A stretch of 64,000 nt of DNA from positions 148,976 to 212,975 of the forward strand of contig NZ_FOSK01000011.1 in assembly GCF_900114245.1 (NCBI RefSeq). The letters are read 5' to 3'. This document shows, in pieces, positions 34,514 to 44,365 of the stretch; positions within the stretch are counted from its first letter, which is position 1, and every line of letters starts with the position of its first letter. Source of the DNA: Pseudovibrio ascidiaceicola. GTDB lineage: Bacteria; Pseudomonadota; Alphaproteobacteria; Rhizobiales; Stappiaceae. Below the pieces are notes generated by a model. The model was not told the origin of the DNA and did no database searches. It worked only from the letters and a program-made list of their open reading frames with translations. The position numbers and the translations under genes are program-made.

Positions 34514-36151
34514 TCAATGCGTGTGCTTGTTCTCTTTTTCTCTGCGCCTGCGCAAGGCTTCATTGAGGTCTGGCGCAGCAGAGACAAGGATACGTGTGTA
34601 AGGGTGTTTGGGATTGGAAAAGACTTCTCCGGTTGGACCTTCTTCAACAATCCGGCCAGCGTTCATCACAATCACCCGATCAGTAATGGCCTGCACGACA
34701 GACAGATCATGTGAAATGAACAGATAAGCCATACCCAGCCGATCACGCAAATCTGCAAAGAGATCCAGAATTTGTGCTCTGATGGAAACATCTAGGGCTG
34801 AGACGGGCTCATCTGCGACGATCAGGCTTGGATTGGTGACCAGCGCACGCGCAATTGCGATACGCTGCCTTTGGCCGCCAGAAAATTCGTGCGGATATTT
34901 GTTGGCATCTGCGGAAGAAAGCCCCACGCTTTCCAAAACCTCATGAACGCGTTTTTTACGTTGAGAACGAGACAGTTCGTTACGCATCAAGTGCAAAGGT
35001 TCTCCAACGGTACGTTCAACCGTATGCCGTGGATCAAAGCTTCCATAAGGGTCCTGAAACACAGCCTGAATGCCCAGTTGCAAATCCTGACGGTCTTTTC
35101 GTGAAACCGAGTAGGGGTCTTTGCCAAGAAACTGGATATGGCCTGCGTTTGGCGGTGTCAGTCCCAAAATAGTGCGCGCCAGGGTGGACTTGCCACATCC
35201 ACTTTCACCCACCAGTCCCATGCTCTGACGCGGCGCAACGTGGAAGGAAACGTGTTGTACGGCCCTGTGCCATTGTCTGCGTGTGAAGATGCTGGCGCGA
35301 GGGAGAGGATATTCCCGCAGTACATTGCTCACCTTCAAGAGCGGCTGCGTGATCTCGTCAACCGGCTCTTGTCGTGGAACAGGTACGTGATTTGAGGCTT
35401 CAAACAGCTTTTTGGAATAGGGATGAGAAAGATTGTCGAACAGCTCGCAAGTTGGACCTCGCTCAACAATCACTCCATCCTTCATAATCGCAACAGTGTC
35501 TGCCATGTCTGCAACAACTGCCAAATCATGCGAAATGAGCAACATGGCCATCTGTTCTTTGCGCACGATGTCTTTCAGCAATGTCAGGATCTGCGCCTGA
35601 ACTGTCACATCAAGTGCTGTGGTCGGCTCATCTGCAATCAGCACCTTGGGCTTACAGGCAATGGCGATGGCGATGACAACGCGCTGCCTCTGTCCGCCGG
35701 AAAGCTGGTGAGGGAAACGATCAATCAAACCATATTCAAGACCCAGGCCTACCCGTTCCAGAACATCGATAGTCTGGTCCATTGCTTCTTTGCGCGTAAG
35801 ACCCTGATGCCAGCGAAGGCCTTCAGCAACTTGCTCGCCAATGGTGCGGGTTGGATTGAGAGCGGTCAGCGGTTCCTGGAAGACCATAGAGATGTCTTTG
35901 CCGCGGACATGGGTCATCTCTGTGTCCGTAACACGTGTGAGGTTCTTTCCCTCAAACATCAGATCGCCAATCTGATGAGCACCCTCTGGTAATAGCTGCA
36001 TGGCAGAGAGCGCACTCATGGATTTGCCAGATCCACTTTCGCCAACAAGACCGAGGATTTTGCCCTGCTCAAGGTCAAAGCTCACATTGCGCAGGATCGG
36101 CTTGCCAGAAATGGAAACGCAAAGGTCAGTGGCGGAAAAGACAGAAGTCAC
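34514..36151 (-). CDS. Dipeptide-type ABC importer, fused double ATP-binding protein
   Basis: A protein of 545 residues joining two DppD/DppF-type ATPases. The first has [22 protein letters not shown] and [11 protein letters not shown]; the second has [24 protein letters not shown] and [11 protein letters not shown]. Each is followed by the oligopeptide motif ([25 protein letters not shown]). It starts with GTG overlapping the permease stop (GTGA). It powers the importer made by the three genes upstream. Confidence 0.94.
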   Translation of the reverse strand: MTSVFSATDLCVSISGKPILRNVSFDLEQGKILGLVGESGSGKSMSALSAMQLLPEGAHQIGDLMFEGKNLTRVTDTEMTHVRGKDISMVFQEPLTALNPTRTIGEQVAEGLRWHQGLTRKEAMDQTIDVLERVGLGLEYGLIDRFPHQLSGGQRQRVVIAIAIACKPKVLIADEPTTALDVTVQAQILTLLKDIVRKEQMAMLLISHDLAVVADMADTVAIMKDGVIVERGPTCELFDNLSHPYSKKLFEASNHVPVPRQEPVDEITQPLLKVSNVLREYPLPRASIFTRRQWHRAVQHVSFHVAPRQSMGLVGESGCGKSTLARTILGLTPPNAGHIQFLGKDPYSVSRKDRQDLQLGIQAVFQDPYGSFDPRHTVERTVGEPLHLMRNELSRSQRKKRVHEVLESVGLSSADANKYPHEFSGGQRQRIAIARALVTNPSLIVADEPVSALDVSIRAQILDLFADLRDRLGMAYLFISHDLSVVQAITDRVIVMNAGRIVEEGPTGEVFSNPKHPYTRILVSAAPDLNEALRRRREKENKHTH

Positions 36152-37032
36152 GCAACTCGCCTCCGCATCTTGGGGTCCAGCAAATCCCGTAGTCCGTCGC
36201 CAAGCAGGTTAAAGCCGAGAACGGAAAAGATAATCGCAAATCCTGGATAAAGAGCCAGCTGTGGTGCAAAGGCAACCATGGTCTGGGCCTCGTACAACAT
36301 GCGGCCCCAACTCGCCATGGGTGGTTGCGTCCCCAAACCAAGATAGGAGAGACCTGCCTCTGAAAGGATTGCAAGAGAAAGCTGGATGGTTGCCTGCACG
36401 ATCAACAAATTAGCAATGTTCGGAATAACGTGTTCCAGAGTGATCAAAAACGAGCTCTTGCCGGAAAGGCGGGCGGCAAGCAAAAACTCGCGTCCCGAAA
36501 GAGACAAGGCACCGCCACGAGCGACGCGGGCAAAAACCGGAATATTGAAGATGCCAATCGCAATCACAGCGTTGATAGTACCCGGTCCGAAAATAGATGT
36601 GATGAGCACGGCAGAGAGCAGAGAAGGAAATGCGAAAATCAGATCATTGGTGCGCATCACCAGTTCTTCCAGAAAACCCTTTTGGGCCGCAGCCAGAAGT
36701 CCCAATGGCACGCCAATCAGCATACCGATGCCAACAGCAATCAACGCTACAATGATGGACGTGCGTGCGCCAACCATCAGCATGGAGAAGATATCGCGAC
36801 CATACTGATCCGTCCCAAACCAGAATTCAGAACTCATCGGTTTAAGGCGCTTTGAAACATCCAGAACATCGATCGCATAGGGTGTCCAGAAGACGGAAGT
36901 AATCCCTGCGATGAGAATAACGAGAGCAAGCACTGCTCCGATCACGAAAGAGCGGCTGTGAAGGGCCTTCTTCCAGATGGAGATTTCGTCAAAACTGGCG
37001 AGCGACGGATAACTTGGGAGTTCCTGATTCAT
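36148..37032 (-). CDS. Dipeptide-type ABC importer permease (DppC class)
   Basis: A permease of 294 residues. A hydrophilic N-terminal tail precedes the first helix (SFVIGAVLALVILIAGITSVF). FGTDQYGRDIFSMLMVGARTS is the DppC signature after a short periplasmic loop, followed by four to five more helices and the ATPase-contact loop around FLLAARLSGKSSFLITLEHVIP. Overlaps both neighbours by 4 nt. Pairs with the DppB-type permease encoded just upstream. Confidence 0.94.
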   Translation of the reverse strand: MNQELPSYPSLASFDEISIWKKALHSRSFVIGAVLALVILIAGITSVFWTPYAIDVLDVSKRLKPMSSEFWFGTDQYGRDIFSMLMVGARTSIIVALIAVGIGMLIGVPLGLLAAAQKGFLEELVMRTNDLIFAFPSLLSAVLITSIFGPGTINAVIAIGIFNIPVFARVARGGALSLSGREFLLAARLSGKSSFLITLEHVIPNIANLLIVQATIQLSLAILSEAGLSYLGLGTQPPMASWGRMLYEAQTMVAFAPQLALYPGFAIIFSVLGFNLLGDGLRDLLDPKMRRRVA

Positions 37033-37976
37033 GCACGTCGCCTCAGTCTTGGATCAATGGCTGCATAGGCGATGTCGACGAGAAACGTCACAAAGATTGT
37101 AAGAGCAACGAGCAGCATGACACTGCTTTTCACCACGATCAGATCGCGCTGAGTAATACCCTGGAAAATCAAACGCCCTAAGCCTGGCAGGTAGAAGAGG
37201 TTCTCAATAATCACCGTACCTGCGATCAAGAAAGAGAATTGAAGGCCCAAAATAGTCAGGACCGGAATAAGTGCGTTGCGCACGCCGTGTCTCCAAAGCG
37301 TGGCTTTGTTGGAGAGCCCTTTAGCACGTGCTGTACGGATATAATCTTCATGCAACACATCCAGCAGGGCTGAGCGCATCACGCGCGCCAGAATACTCGC
37401 CTGTGGCAAAGCCAGTGCGATAACAGGCAACAACAGTGCCTGCAGTGAGCCAAAGAAACTCACATCCCAGCCCGGGAACCCGCCAGATGGCAACACCCGC
37501 AGCACGATTGCAAACACGTAAACCAGCAAGATTGCAATCCAGAAATTTGGAATTGCAATGCCGATCTGGGCAACAGACATAATGCCTGTGTCGATGATCT
37601 TGCCATGATAGCGGGCGGAGTAAACGCCAATTGGGATGGCTATAACTGTCGAGAGGATTAACGCGCCAGTTGCAAGCGGAAGGCTGACCTGGATGCGTTC
37701 GCCGATTAGTTCAGAAACAGGAACCGAATAGGTGTAACTTACACCAAATTCACCCTTCAGCATGCCCAGTAACCAGTTCACGTAGCGGGTGGATACAGGA
37801 GCGTTAAGACCAAGTTCAGCACGCAAAGCCGCTAATGTGTCTGCCTGAGCATTCAGCCCAAGCATCACCTCAGCCGGATCACCGGGAATAACCTCAAGCA
37901 CAACGAAGATGACGAGGCTTGCGGCCAGTAGAGTTGTCAGTAAGCCTATGAGACGAAGGAACGCAAACCAGAGCAT
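37029..37976 (-). CDS. Dipeptide-type ABC importer permease (DppB class)
   Basis: A permease of 315 residues with the DppB/OppB layout: FLRLIGLLTTLLAASLVIF as first helix, a periplasmic loop with VIPGDPAEVMLG, then five helices and the cytoplasmic EDYIRTARAKGLSNKATLWRHG loop. ATG 37976 (MLWFAF) is taken as start; the frame extends to a TTG at 37997 but neither has a strong ribosome site. A hairpin-containing gap of 197 nt separates it from the binding-protein gene. Confidence 0.92.
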   Translation of the reverse strand: MLWFAFLRLIGLLTTLLAASLVIFVVLEVIPGDPAEVMLGLNAQADTLAALRAELGLNAPVSTRYVNWLLGMLKGEFGVSYTYSVPVSELIGERIQVSLPLATGALILSTVIAIPIGVYSARYHGKIIDTGIMSVAQIGIAIPNFWIAILLVYVFAIVLRVLPSGGFPGWDVSFFGSLQALLLPVIALALPQASILARVMRSALLDVLHEDYIRTARAKGLSNKATLWRHGVRNALIPVLTILGLQFSFLIAGTVIIENLFYLPGLGRLIFQGITQRDLIVVKSSVMLLVALTIFVTFLVDIAYAAIDPRLRRRA

Positions 37977-38108
37977 CGGACAAATCCGCAAAACCAATCA
38001 AACTTGCGTTGCACAAGCAAATTGCACAATGAGAGAAAAGGGTTACCCCTAAAGTAACTGTCAGTTTGGCAACCGCTTAAACCAAATAATTTGGAATAGC
38101 AATTGAGA

Positions 38109-38140
38109 AGGACTGCGATTGCGGTTGCAACCGCAGTCCT
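38109..38140 (-). other. Intra-operon hairpin downstream of the binding-protein gene
   Basis: AGGACTGCG (38109-38117) pairs perfectly with CGCAGTCCT (38132-38140); an inner GCGGTTGCAACCGC palindrome offers an alternative fold. It sits between binding protein and permease genes and probably caps the abundant binding-protein mRNA. Confidence 0.6.
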
Positions 38141-38173
38141 GTGCAAATATCTACGTGTATTTGCTAGGTGTTT

Positions 38174-39685
38174 TTAGTTATTTGCCCAATAGACCTGTGA
38201 CAGATCGTTACCCGGTGTCGGGGAGTTTCGCCAAAGCCCCTTCACATTGGCATTCCACACAGCAGACTTCGCCAGCTGGAACAGGTAGACGTTTACAGCA
38301 TCCTCGGAGATGACTTGCTGTGCTTGCTTCAATAGCTCATACCGCTTCTCTTCATCAACAGTCACATTCAGCTCTTCAATCAGTTGCTTGAAGGCATCGC
38401 TGTTGTAATTGAAGTAGTATTTATCGCGTGCATAGATACCAATATCCATTGGCTCAACATGAGAAACGATCGTGAAGTCGTAATTGGTCTCCTTGAAGAC
38501 CTCGGAAAGCCACTGTGCCCATTCAACAGGAATGATCTTCAGGTCAATGCCGACTTTTTTCAGGTCAGAAGCAATCAGCTCACCGCCGCGGCGCGCATAG
38601 GTTGGCGGCGGCAGTTTCAGCGTCGCGCTGAAGCCATCTGGATACCCTGCTTCGGCAAGGAGTTCTTTTGCTTTTACTGGATCGTAAGGGTAAAGCCCTG
38701 TCAGATCATTATAAGCTGGATGGTGCGGAGCAAAGTGCGTTCCAATTGGCGTACCAAGTCCAAACATAGCCCCGTCAATCAATGCTTGCTTATTGACCGC
38801 ATGCGAGATTGCCTGACGCACGAGCTTGTTCTTGAGTGGGCCACGGGCGTTGTTCATCGCGAGGATGGTTTCACCCTCAGTCGTGCCAATCGCAACTTCA
38901 AAGCGTGGGTCCGCTTGAAACTGTACGATAGTTTCAGGAGCAGAAAATGTTGGGAACGCATCCAGATCGCCAGAGATCATAGCAGCAAAGGCGGCATTAG
39001 GATCAGAGATGAAACGGAAAGAGGCTTTATCCAGCTTTGGTTGGTCTCCCCAATACTGGTCGAAACGGGAAATCCGAATTTCCTGCCCCTTCATCCAACG
39101 GTCAAACTTGAACGGTCCGGTACCCACTGGTTTCGTTTTATTCGTTTTAGCCGTTTTAGGAGATACAATCACCGCATCGCCCCAGGCCAGATTGTAAGCA
39201 AGATTTCCGCTTGGCGTAATGAGCTTGATATCAACGGTTTGCGGATCTACGACAACCACATCAGAGATCGCTGCAAAGAGTGGCTTTTGTGCATTTACGC
39301 TGCCTTCAGCGCGCGCACGATCCAAGGAAAATTTCACATCATCAGCAGAAAACGGCGTTCCATCATGAAAGAGGACATCCGTCTGCAAATGGAAGCGATA
39401 GGTCGTGCCATCTTCGCTCACATCCCATGACTTGGCGAGAGAGGGCAGAACACTTCCGTCTGGGCCGATACGCGTCAGGCCTTGAAAGACGTTTTGATAG
39501 ACCACTTCATCGATAGCAGCTGCAGCCCCTGCAGTTGCATCAAGATGCGGTGGTTCGAGTACCATTCCCAAAGACAGGGAAGATTTGGCTTCAGCAGAAC
39601 CGTGCGCACCTGTTAGTGCAGCAAGGACGAAGGCCGCGCCTCCGGCAAGGCAAAGCAGCCGGCTTTTTAATGACTTTGCATGCAT
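38174..39685 (-). CDS. ABC importer periplasmic substrate-binding protein, family 5 (DppA-like)
   Basis: A protein of 503 residues with a Sec signal peptide (MHAKSLKSRLLCLAGGAAFVLAALTGAHGSAEA). The mature protein shows YRFHLQTDVLFHDGTPFSADDVKFSLDRA, KNKLVRQAISHAVNKQALIDG and a C-terminal lobe typical of dipeptide/oligopeptide binding proteins. ATG 39685 follows AAGGGACGG. It lies 20 nt after the M20 hydrolase gene. The ligand could be a peptide or an acylated sugar-amine, judging from the enzymes encoded around it. Confidence 0.93.
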   Translation of the reverse strand: MHAKSLKSRLLCLAGGAAFVLAALTGAHGSAEAKSSLSLGMVLEPPHLDATAGAAAAIDEVVYQNVFQGLTRIGPDGSVLPSLAKSWDVSEDGTTYRFHLQTDVLFHDGTPFSADDVKFSLDRARAEGSVNAQKPLFAAISDVVVVDPQTVDIKLITPSGNLAYNLAWGDAVIVSPKTAKTNKTKPVGTGPFKFDRWMKGQEIRISRFDQYWGDQPKLDKASFRFISDPNAAFAAMISGDLDAFPTFSAPETIVQFQADPRFEVAIGTTEGETILAMNNARGPLKNKLVRQAISHAVNKQALIDGAMFGLGTPIGTHFAPHHPAYNDLTGLYPYDPVKAKELLAEAGYPDGFSATLKLPPPTYARRGGELIASDLKKVGIDLKIIPVEWAQWLSEVFKETNYDFTIVSHVEPMDIGIYARDKYYFNYNSDAFKQLIEELNVTVDEEKRYELLKQAQQVISEDAVNVYLFQLAKSAVWNANVKGLWRNSPTPGNDLSQVYWANN

Positions 39686-39705
39686 TCCATTCCGTCCCTT
39701 ATACT

Positions 39706-41019
39706 TTAAGAGTGCACGTGATCAGACAGTGTTCTTGTTATTGGTCTTGCATCAGGCTCCGTCAAAAGAGAGTACGCGGCCAGTGCCATCACTTTGGCGC
39801 TGTCAACGAGATCCTCAATTCCAACAAATTCGTCCGGCCTGTGCGCCATCTCAAGTTTGCCTGGACCATACGCAATACAATCGTGCAAGTGGCCCAATCG
39901 TGTTATGTGCTTCTGATCATAAGTCCCCGGAGAGACAACATATGATGCATCCTTTTGAAGCACGTCTTTAATTCCGCCTGCAACAGCGCGAGCGACTGGA
40001 GAGTCTTTCTCTGCCATCACGGGGAGAACTTCAAGGAGATCCTTAAGTTCATATTCGAAATTTCTACGTGTTTTACGCAGATTTTCTAATATTTCAACTA
40101 TCTCTTGTTTCACATCCTCCAGCGGCTCCTCGATCAGGAAACGACGATCCAGTATGATGCGGCAACTATCTGCAACGCAAGGGGAGGGAAGACCATCGTG
40201 TCCTTCATCCTGCCCGCCATGTAAGGAGTTGATATTTAACGTGGATGATCGGGCGCCCGGAGGAATAACCGGCATTTGTGTTTGTTTTTTGCTGAGCGCA
40301 GGGTAAAGCTCGGTTTCCAGCACATTCAGGAAAGCACTCATGTGACGAATTGCGCTGTCACCCAAAAAGGGCATGGAGCCGTGAGCAATCGAGCCACGCG
40401 TCTCAATTTCACTCCACCACACCCCTCGATGTCCGAGACAAACCTGATCCTTATGCAATGGTTCAGGGATGATGACATGGTCGACACGTGGCTTGGAAAA
40501 GTAGCCATGTTTGGCAAGATAAGCCACACCGCCAAGACCGCCGGATTCCTCATCAACCGTTCCTGATATCTCGATGGCACCACAAAACTCAGGGAAACAT
40601 TCAATCAGACTCTCTGCCGCGATTATGGAAGAAGCCAAACCACCCTTCATGTCACAGGCACCGCGCCCAAAGACTTTTCCGTCTTTCACCACGCCAGCAA
40701 AGGGATCAACCGTCCAACCATATCCCACCTCGACAACATCAATATGGGAGTTGAAGTGGACACAAGGGCCGGGACCGCGTCCTTCATAGCGGCAAATGAC
40801 ATTGATGCGCGGGTAACGGTCAGAGTCTCCGGGGGTACTCTCTCCTCTGACATACTCGACAGAAAAGCCCTTACGTTTCAAACGTTCGCCGATAAACTCC
40901 GCACAGGGACGGTAGGCTTCCCCTGGTGGATTGATTGTTGGAAATGCAATCAGGTCACGAGTGAGAGCAACCAGTTCATCCACTTTCCGCTCAACGGATT
41001 GGCTTAATTCCTCCCGCAT
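39706..41019 (-). CDS. M20 family deacylase/peptidase (ArgE/DapE-like), first gene of the catabolic operon
   Basis: An M20 zinc hydrolase of 437 residues. FNSHIDVVEVG, GRGACDMKGGLASSIIAAES and TVDEESGGLGGVAYL are the metal and catalytic motifs, and HRGVWWSEIETRGSIAHGSMP begins the lid domain. It has no signal peptide and acts in the cytoplasm. It starts the minus-strand operon with GGGGGGAAG before ATG 41019, directly followed by the binding-protein gene, so it probably hydrolyses the N-acyl or peptide bond of the imported compound. The second M20 enzyme of the operon (31516) may act on a later intermediate. Confidence 0.9.
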   Translation of the reverse strand: MREELSQSVERKVDELVALTRDLIAFPTINPPGEAYRPCAEFIGERLKRKGFSVEYVRGESTPGDSDRYPRINVICRYEGRGPGPCVHFNSHIDVVEVGYGWTVDPFAGVVKDGKVFGRGACDMKGGLASSIIAAESLIECFPEFCGAIEISGTVDEESGGLGGVAYLAKHGYFSKPRVDHVIIPEPLHKDQVCLGHRGVWWSEIETRGSIAHGSMPFLGDSAIRHMSAFLNVLETELYPALSKKQTQMPVIPPGARSSTLNINSLHGGQDEGHDGLPSPCVADSCRIILDRRFLIEEPLEDVKQEIVEILENLRKTRRNFEYELKDLLEVLPVMAEKDSPVARAVAGGIKDVLQKDASYVVSPGTYDQKHITRLGHLHDCIAYGPGKLEMAHRPDEFVGIEDLVDSAKVMALAAYSLLTEPDARPITRTLSDHVHS

Positions 41020-41270
41020 CTTCCCCCCAGAACAAATGCTTAAATGAATTAATTAATATCGTGACCGTTCCCAAAACCGCTGAATACCCCTGAAAAATAA
41101 TGGAGTACCTAACGGCAATGGGACTGGTAAAAAACCTTAATTATTTCCAAGAGAATGTGTGGAACACTGAAACTCCACGTGTTTTGAGGGTTTTGGGCTG
41201 CAACATCTAAGTTTACGAATAGTCTATTCGTTTGTTTGAAAGTGATCCTGAAAATATGACTGGCAATAGC

Positions 41271-42659
41271 ATGAGCAAAATCACACCTGTGATTCTGTCG
41301 GGTGGGTTTGGATCTCGCCTCTGGCCTCTGTCCCGTAGAGAAAGGCCAAAGCAATTCTTGCCAATCTTCTCAGGTCAAAGTCTCTTTCAAAAGACATGTG
41401 AGCGTGTCAGATCAGAGCAGTTCCGTGCGCCGCTCGTTATTTCAAATCAAGACCACCGCTTTCTGATCGGCGAGCAGATGGCCGAACTTGGGATAGAGCC
41501 ACAAGCTATCGTATTGGAGCCATGCGGACGAAACACGGCAGCCCCCGCTGCACTCGCTGCACTTATGGCGCTTGAAACAGATAAAAATGCAATTGTCCTT
41601 CTGTTGCCGTCGGACCATCTGGTTGCTGATGACAAGGAGTTCTTGTGTGCCGTTGATGCCGCTCACGCAGCCGCGGAAGCTGGCCAGATCGTCACATTTG
41701 GTATTGAGCCAAGTGAACCCAACACCGGTTATGGCTATATCAAACTCTGTGAAGGCGGGGCTTCCGTCCGCAAAGTAGATACTTTTGTCGAGAAACCAGA
41801 CTTGGCAACGGCTGAAGAGTTTCTCAAAGACGGCAATTACCTCTGGAACGCTGGCATCTTCATGTATTCCGCAGCCGCCATGCGTGATGCCTTCTTAAAA
41901 CATGCGCCAGATATTTGGGAGCAGGTGGCCCTAGCTTCCCAAAATGCACGACGCGATTTGGACTTCCTGCGGCTTGAAGAAGAAGCCTTCGCACAGGTGC
42001 GCAACATCTCTTTTGACTATGCGATTATGGAGAATGAAGAGAACGTCGCCTGCGTTCCAACCGATCCGGGTTGGAGCGATCTTGGATCATGGCCTGCCAT
42101 TTGGGAGTCTATGGCGAAGAATGATGAGGGTAACTCGGCTTTAGGCGATGCGATCTTCGAACAGTCCAAAAATTGCCTCGTTTATTCTGAAGATGCCCTC
42201 GTCAGTGTTGTCGGCCTTGAAGATGTTATGGTCGTAAATACCAAGGACGCGCTCCTCGTCTCCGCAAAAGACAAGGCGCAGGACGTGAAGAAGGTGGTGG
42301 AGCAACTGGATAAGGCAAACCGGCCCGAAACTGTGCAACACCGCCGCGTGTACCGTCCATGGGGCTGGAGCGAGCGCATCTCAGAAGGTGAGCGCTTCCG
42401 GGTACAGTCCATGATGATCGAACCCGGTAAAGGCCTGACCTTGCAGCGCCACATCCACCGTGCGGAGCACTGGGTTGTTGTCAGTGGCACGCTGGAAGTG
42501 ACCATTGATGGGAAAGATGAGCTGATTTCAGAAAATCAGTCGGTCTTTGTCCCGCTTGGCGCAAGGCACAAACTACAAAACCCGGGAAAAATCCCGGTTC
42601 GCATGATCGAAGTCCAGTCCGGCGCATACATCGCCGAGGATGATATCCTGCGAGTATAA
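41271..42659 (+). CDS. manC: Mannose-1-phosphate guanylyltransferase/mannose-6-phosphate isomerase
   Basis: A bifunctional type enzyme of about 462 residues. The N-terminal nucleotidyltransferase has GGFGSRLWPLSRRERPKQF near residue 10 and FVEKPD near 180. The C-terminal cupin domain has RPWGWSERISEGERFRVQ and GKGLTLQRHIHRAEHWVVVSG with the metal histidines of type II phosphomannose isomerase. It makes GDP-mannose for surface polysaccharides. The start is uncertain: ATG 41271 (MSKITP) is used, and ATG 41256 and 41232 are in frame; none has a clear ribosome site. Phosphomannomutase follows 109 nt later. Confidence 0.93.
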   Translation: MSKITPVILSGGFGSRLWPLSRRERPKQFLPIFSGQSLFQKTCERVRSEQFRAPLVISNQDHRFLIGEQMAELGIEPQAIVLEPCGRNTAAPAALAALMALETDKNAIVLLLPSDHLVADDKEFLCAVDAAHAAAEAGQIVTFGIEPSEPNTGYGYIKLCEGGASVRKVDTFVEKPDLATAEEFLKDGNYLWNAGIFMYSAAAMRDAFLKHAPDIWEQVALASQNARRDLDFLRLEEEAFAQVRNISFDYAIMENEENVACVPTDPGWSDLGSWPAIWESMAKNDEGNSALGDAIFEQSKNCLVYSEDALVSVVGLEDVMVVNTKDALLVSAKDKAQDVKKVVEQLDKANRPETVQHRRVYRPWGWSERISEGERFRVQSMMIEPGKGLTLQRHIHRAEHWVVVSGTLEVTIDGKDELISENQSVFVPLGARHKLQNPGKIPVRMIEVQSGAYIAEDDILRV

Positions 42660-42768
42660 CGTGAATTTGAAACCGTTGGGTGGGGGAGCGCCCCACAACC
42701 AAACGGAGTTTGATAAAAGCGTCACGTCTCTGCATTACCAGTGGCCTGAAGCTTATCTAGGAGAGAAT

Positions 42769-44280
42769 ATGTCAGTTAAACCGGTTTCACAGCTAACGCC
42801 AAACACCTTGGCGTATGAAACGACACCGTTGGTCAAGCCGACCGGTTTTCGCGAGTACGATGCGCGCTGGCTCTTTGAAAAAGAGATCAACCTGAAGGGT
42901 ATTCAGGCGTTGGGCGAGGGACTTGGAACCCTTATTCATGAACTTGGCGTACGTCCTGAGATCGTCACCGGTCATGACTTCCGGGGCTACTCCGCATCCA
43001 TCAAGATGGCATTGGTCACCGGCCTGATGTCGGCAGGCATCAAAGTGCACGACATCGGCCTCGCTATGTCTCCAATGGCTTATTACGCTCAGTTCGATCT
43101 AGATGTGCCATGCGTTGCTATGGTCACTGCCTCCCACAACGACAACGGCTGGACTGGTGTGAAGATGGGTGCAAACCGCCCGTTGACCTTCGGACCAGAA
43201 GAAATGGGCCGCCTTAAAGAGATCGTTTTGGAAGGCGCCAGTGACCTGCGTGGTGGCGGAGCTTACGAATACCATCCTGATTTGACTGACCGTTACATCG
43301 CTGATCTCACAGAGCGCGAAAAGTTCAAGCGTCCAATCAAAGCTGTCGTTGCATGCGGTAATGGCACTGCTGGTGCCTTTGCACCACGCATTCTGGAAGC
43401 GCTGGGCGTGGATGTTATCCCGCTGGACTGCGAGCTGGATCACACCTTCCCGAACTACAATCCAAACCCGGAAGACATGAAGATGCTTCATGCGATCCGC
43501 GACAAGGTGCTGGAAACCGGTGCTGAAGTTGGTCTGGGTTTTGATGGGGATGGTGACCGCTGTGGTGTGGTCGACAACGAAGGTGAAGAGATCTTTGCTG
43601 ATAAAGTCGGCGTCATGCTTGCTCGCGATATCTCCGCCCTTCATCCGGAAAGCCAGTTTGTGGTTGATGTAAAATCAACTGGTCTGTACCACACCGATCC
43701 GGTCCTCAAAGCCAATGGTGCAAAGACCGATTACTTCAAAACGGGCCATTCCTACATCAAACGCCGTGTAACTGAACTAGGTGCTGTTGCTGGTTTTGAA
43801 AAGTCCGGCCACTACTTCTTCAACCCGCCAATTGGTCGTGGCTATGATGACGGTGTTGTCTCAGCGATTGCCATTCTGGATATGATGGACCGCAATCCGA
43901 ATAAGAGCATGGCTGACCTGCGCCGCGATCTACCGAAGACCTGGGGCTCCCCAACCATGGCCGCCAAATGCGCGGATGAGATCAAATACGATGTGGTTGA
44001 TCGTGTGGTTGAGCGCTTCAAATCCATGCATGCTGAAGGCGCGAAGGTATCTAGTCAGGATATCGCTGATCTGATCACCGTGAACGGTGTCCGTGTTGTG
44101 TGTGAAGATGGAACATGGGGTCTTGTCCGTGCATCCTCCAACAAACCAGAACTGGTTGTTGTTGTTGAAAGCCCGGTATCGGAGGTACGCCTGCACGAGA
44201 TGTTCAAAGCAATGGATGCAGTTCTTCGCGAGAACCCAGAGGTTGGTGACTACAACCAGACATTGGCAGAACTGGCTTAA
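42769..44280 (+). CDS. manB: Phosphomannomutase/phosphoglucomutase
   Basis: A protein of 503 residues of the alpha-D-phosphohexomutase family. TASHNDNGWTGVKMG carries the phosphorylated active-site Ser, GFDGDGDRCGVVD binds magnesium, KSGHYFFN contacts the sugar, and the C-terminal VRASSNKPELVVVVES binds phosphate. It interconverts mannose-6- and mannose-1-phosphate, feeding the preceding manC product. The frame is open from 42640, but ATG 42769 with AGGAGAG directly upstream is clearly the start. A strong terminator follows, so manC-manB is a two-gene unit. Confidence 0.95.
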   Translation: MSVKPVSQLTPNTLAYETTPLVKPTGFREYDARWLFEKEINLKGIQALGEGLGTLIHELGVRPEIVTGHDFRGYSASIKMALVTGLMSAGIKVHDIGLAMSPMAYYAQFDLDVPCVAMVTASHNDNGWTGVKMGANRPLTFGPEEMGRLKEIVLEGASDLRGGGAYEYHPDLTDRYIADLTEREKFKRPIKAVVACGNGTAGAFAPRILEALGVDVIPLDCELDHTFPNYNPNPEDMKMLHAIRDKVLETGAEVGLGFDGDGDRCGVVDNEGEEIFADKVGVMLARDISALHPESQFVVDVKSTGLYHTDPVLKANGAKTDYFKTGHSYIKRRVTELGAVAGFEKSGHYFFNPPIGRGYDDGVVSAIAILDMMDRNPNKSMADLRRDLPKTWGSPTMAAKCADEIKYDVVDRVVERFKSMHAEGAKVSSQDIADLITVNGVRVVCEDGTWGLVRASSNKPELVVVVESPVSEVRLHEMFKAMDAVLRENPEVGDYNQTLAELA

Positions 44281-44300
44281 GATCTCTCATAAAAGACATA

Positions 44301-44330
44301 AAAACGCCGGTCGTTGAGGCCGGCGTTTTT
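44301..44330 (+). terminator. Rho-independent terminator after phosphomannomutase gene
   Basis: AACGCCGG (44303-44310) pairs with CCGGCGTT (44320-44327), flanked by A-run and T-run (AAAA before, TTTTT after), so it can work on both strands. On the minus strand it would serve the convergent gene ending at 44366. Confidence 0.9.
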
Positions 44331-44365
44331 CGTTTATGTGGGATCTGGTGACTGCTGTGTGCTGG

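Noticed and set aside
38384..39430. A 348-codon plus-strand frame opposite the dipeptide binding-protein gene
   Set aside because: Antisense shadow of a clear family 5 binding protein with signal peptide and ribosome site.
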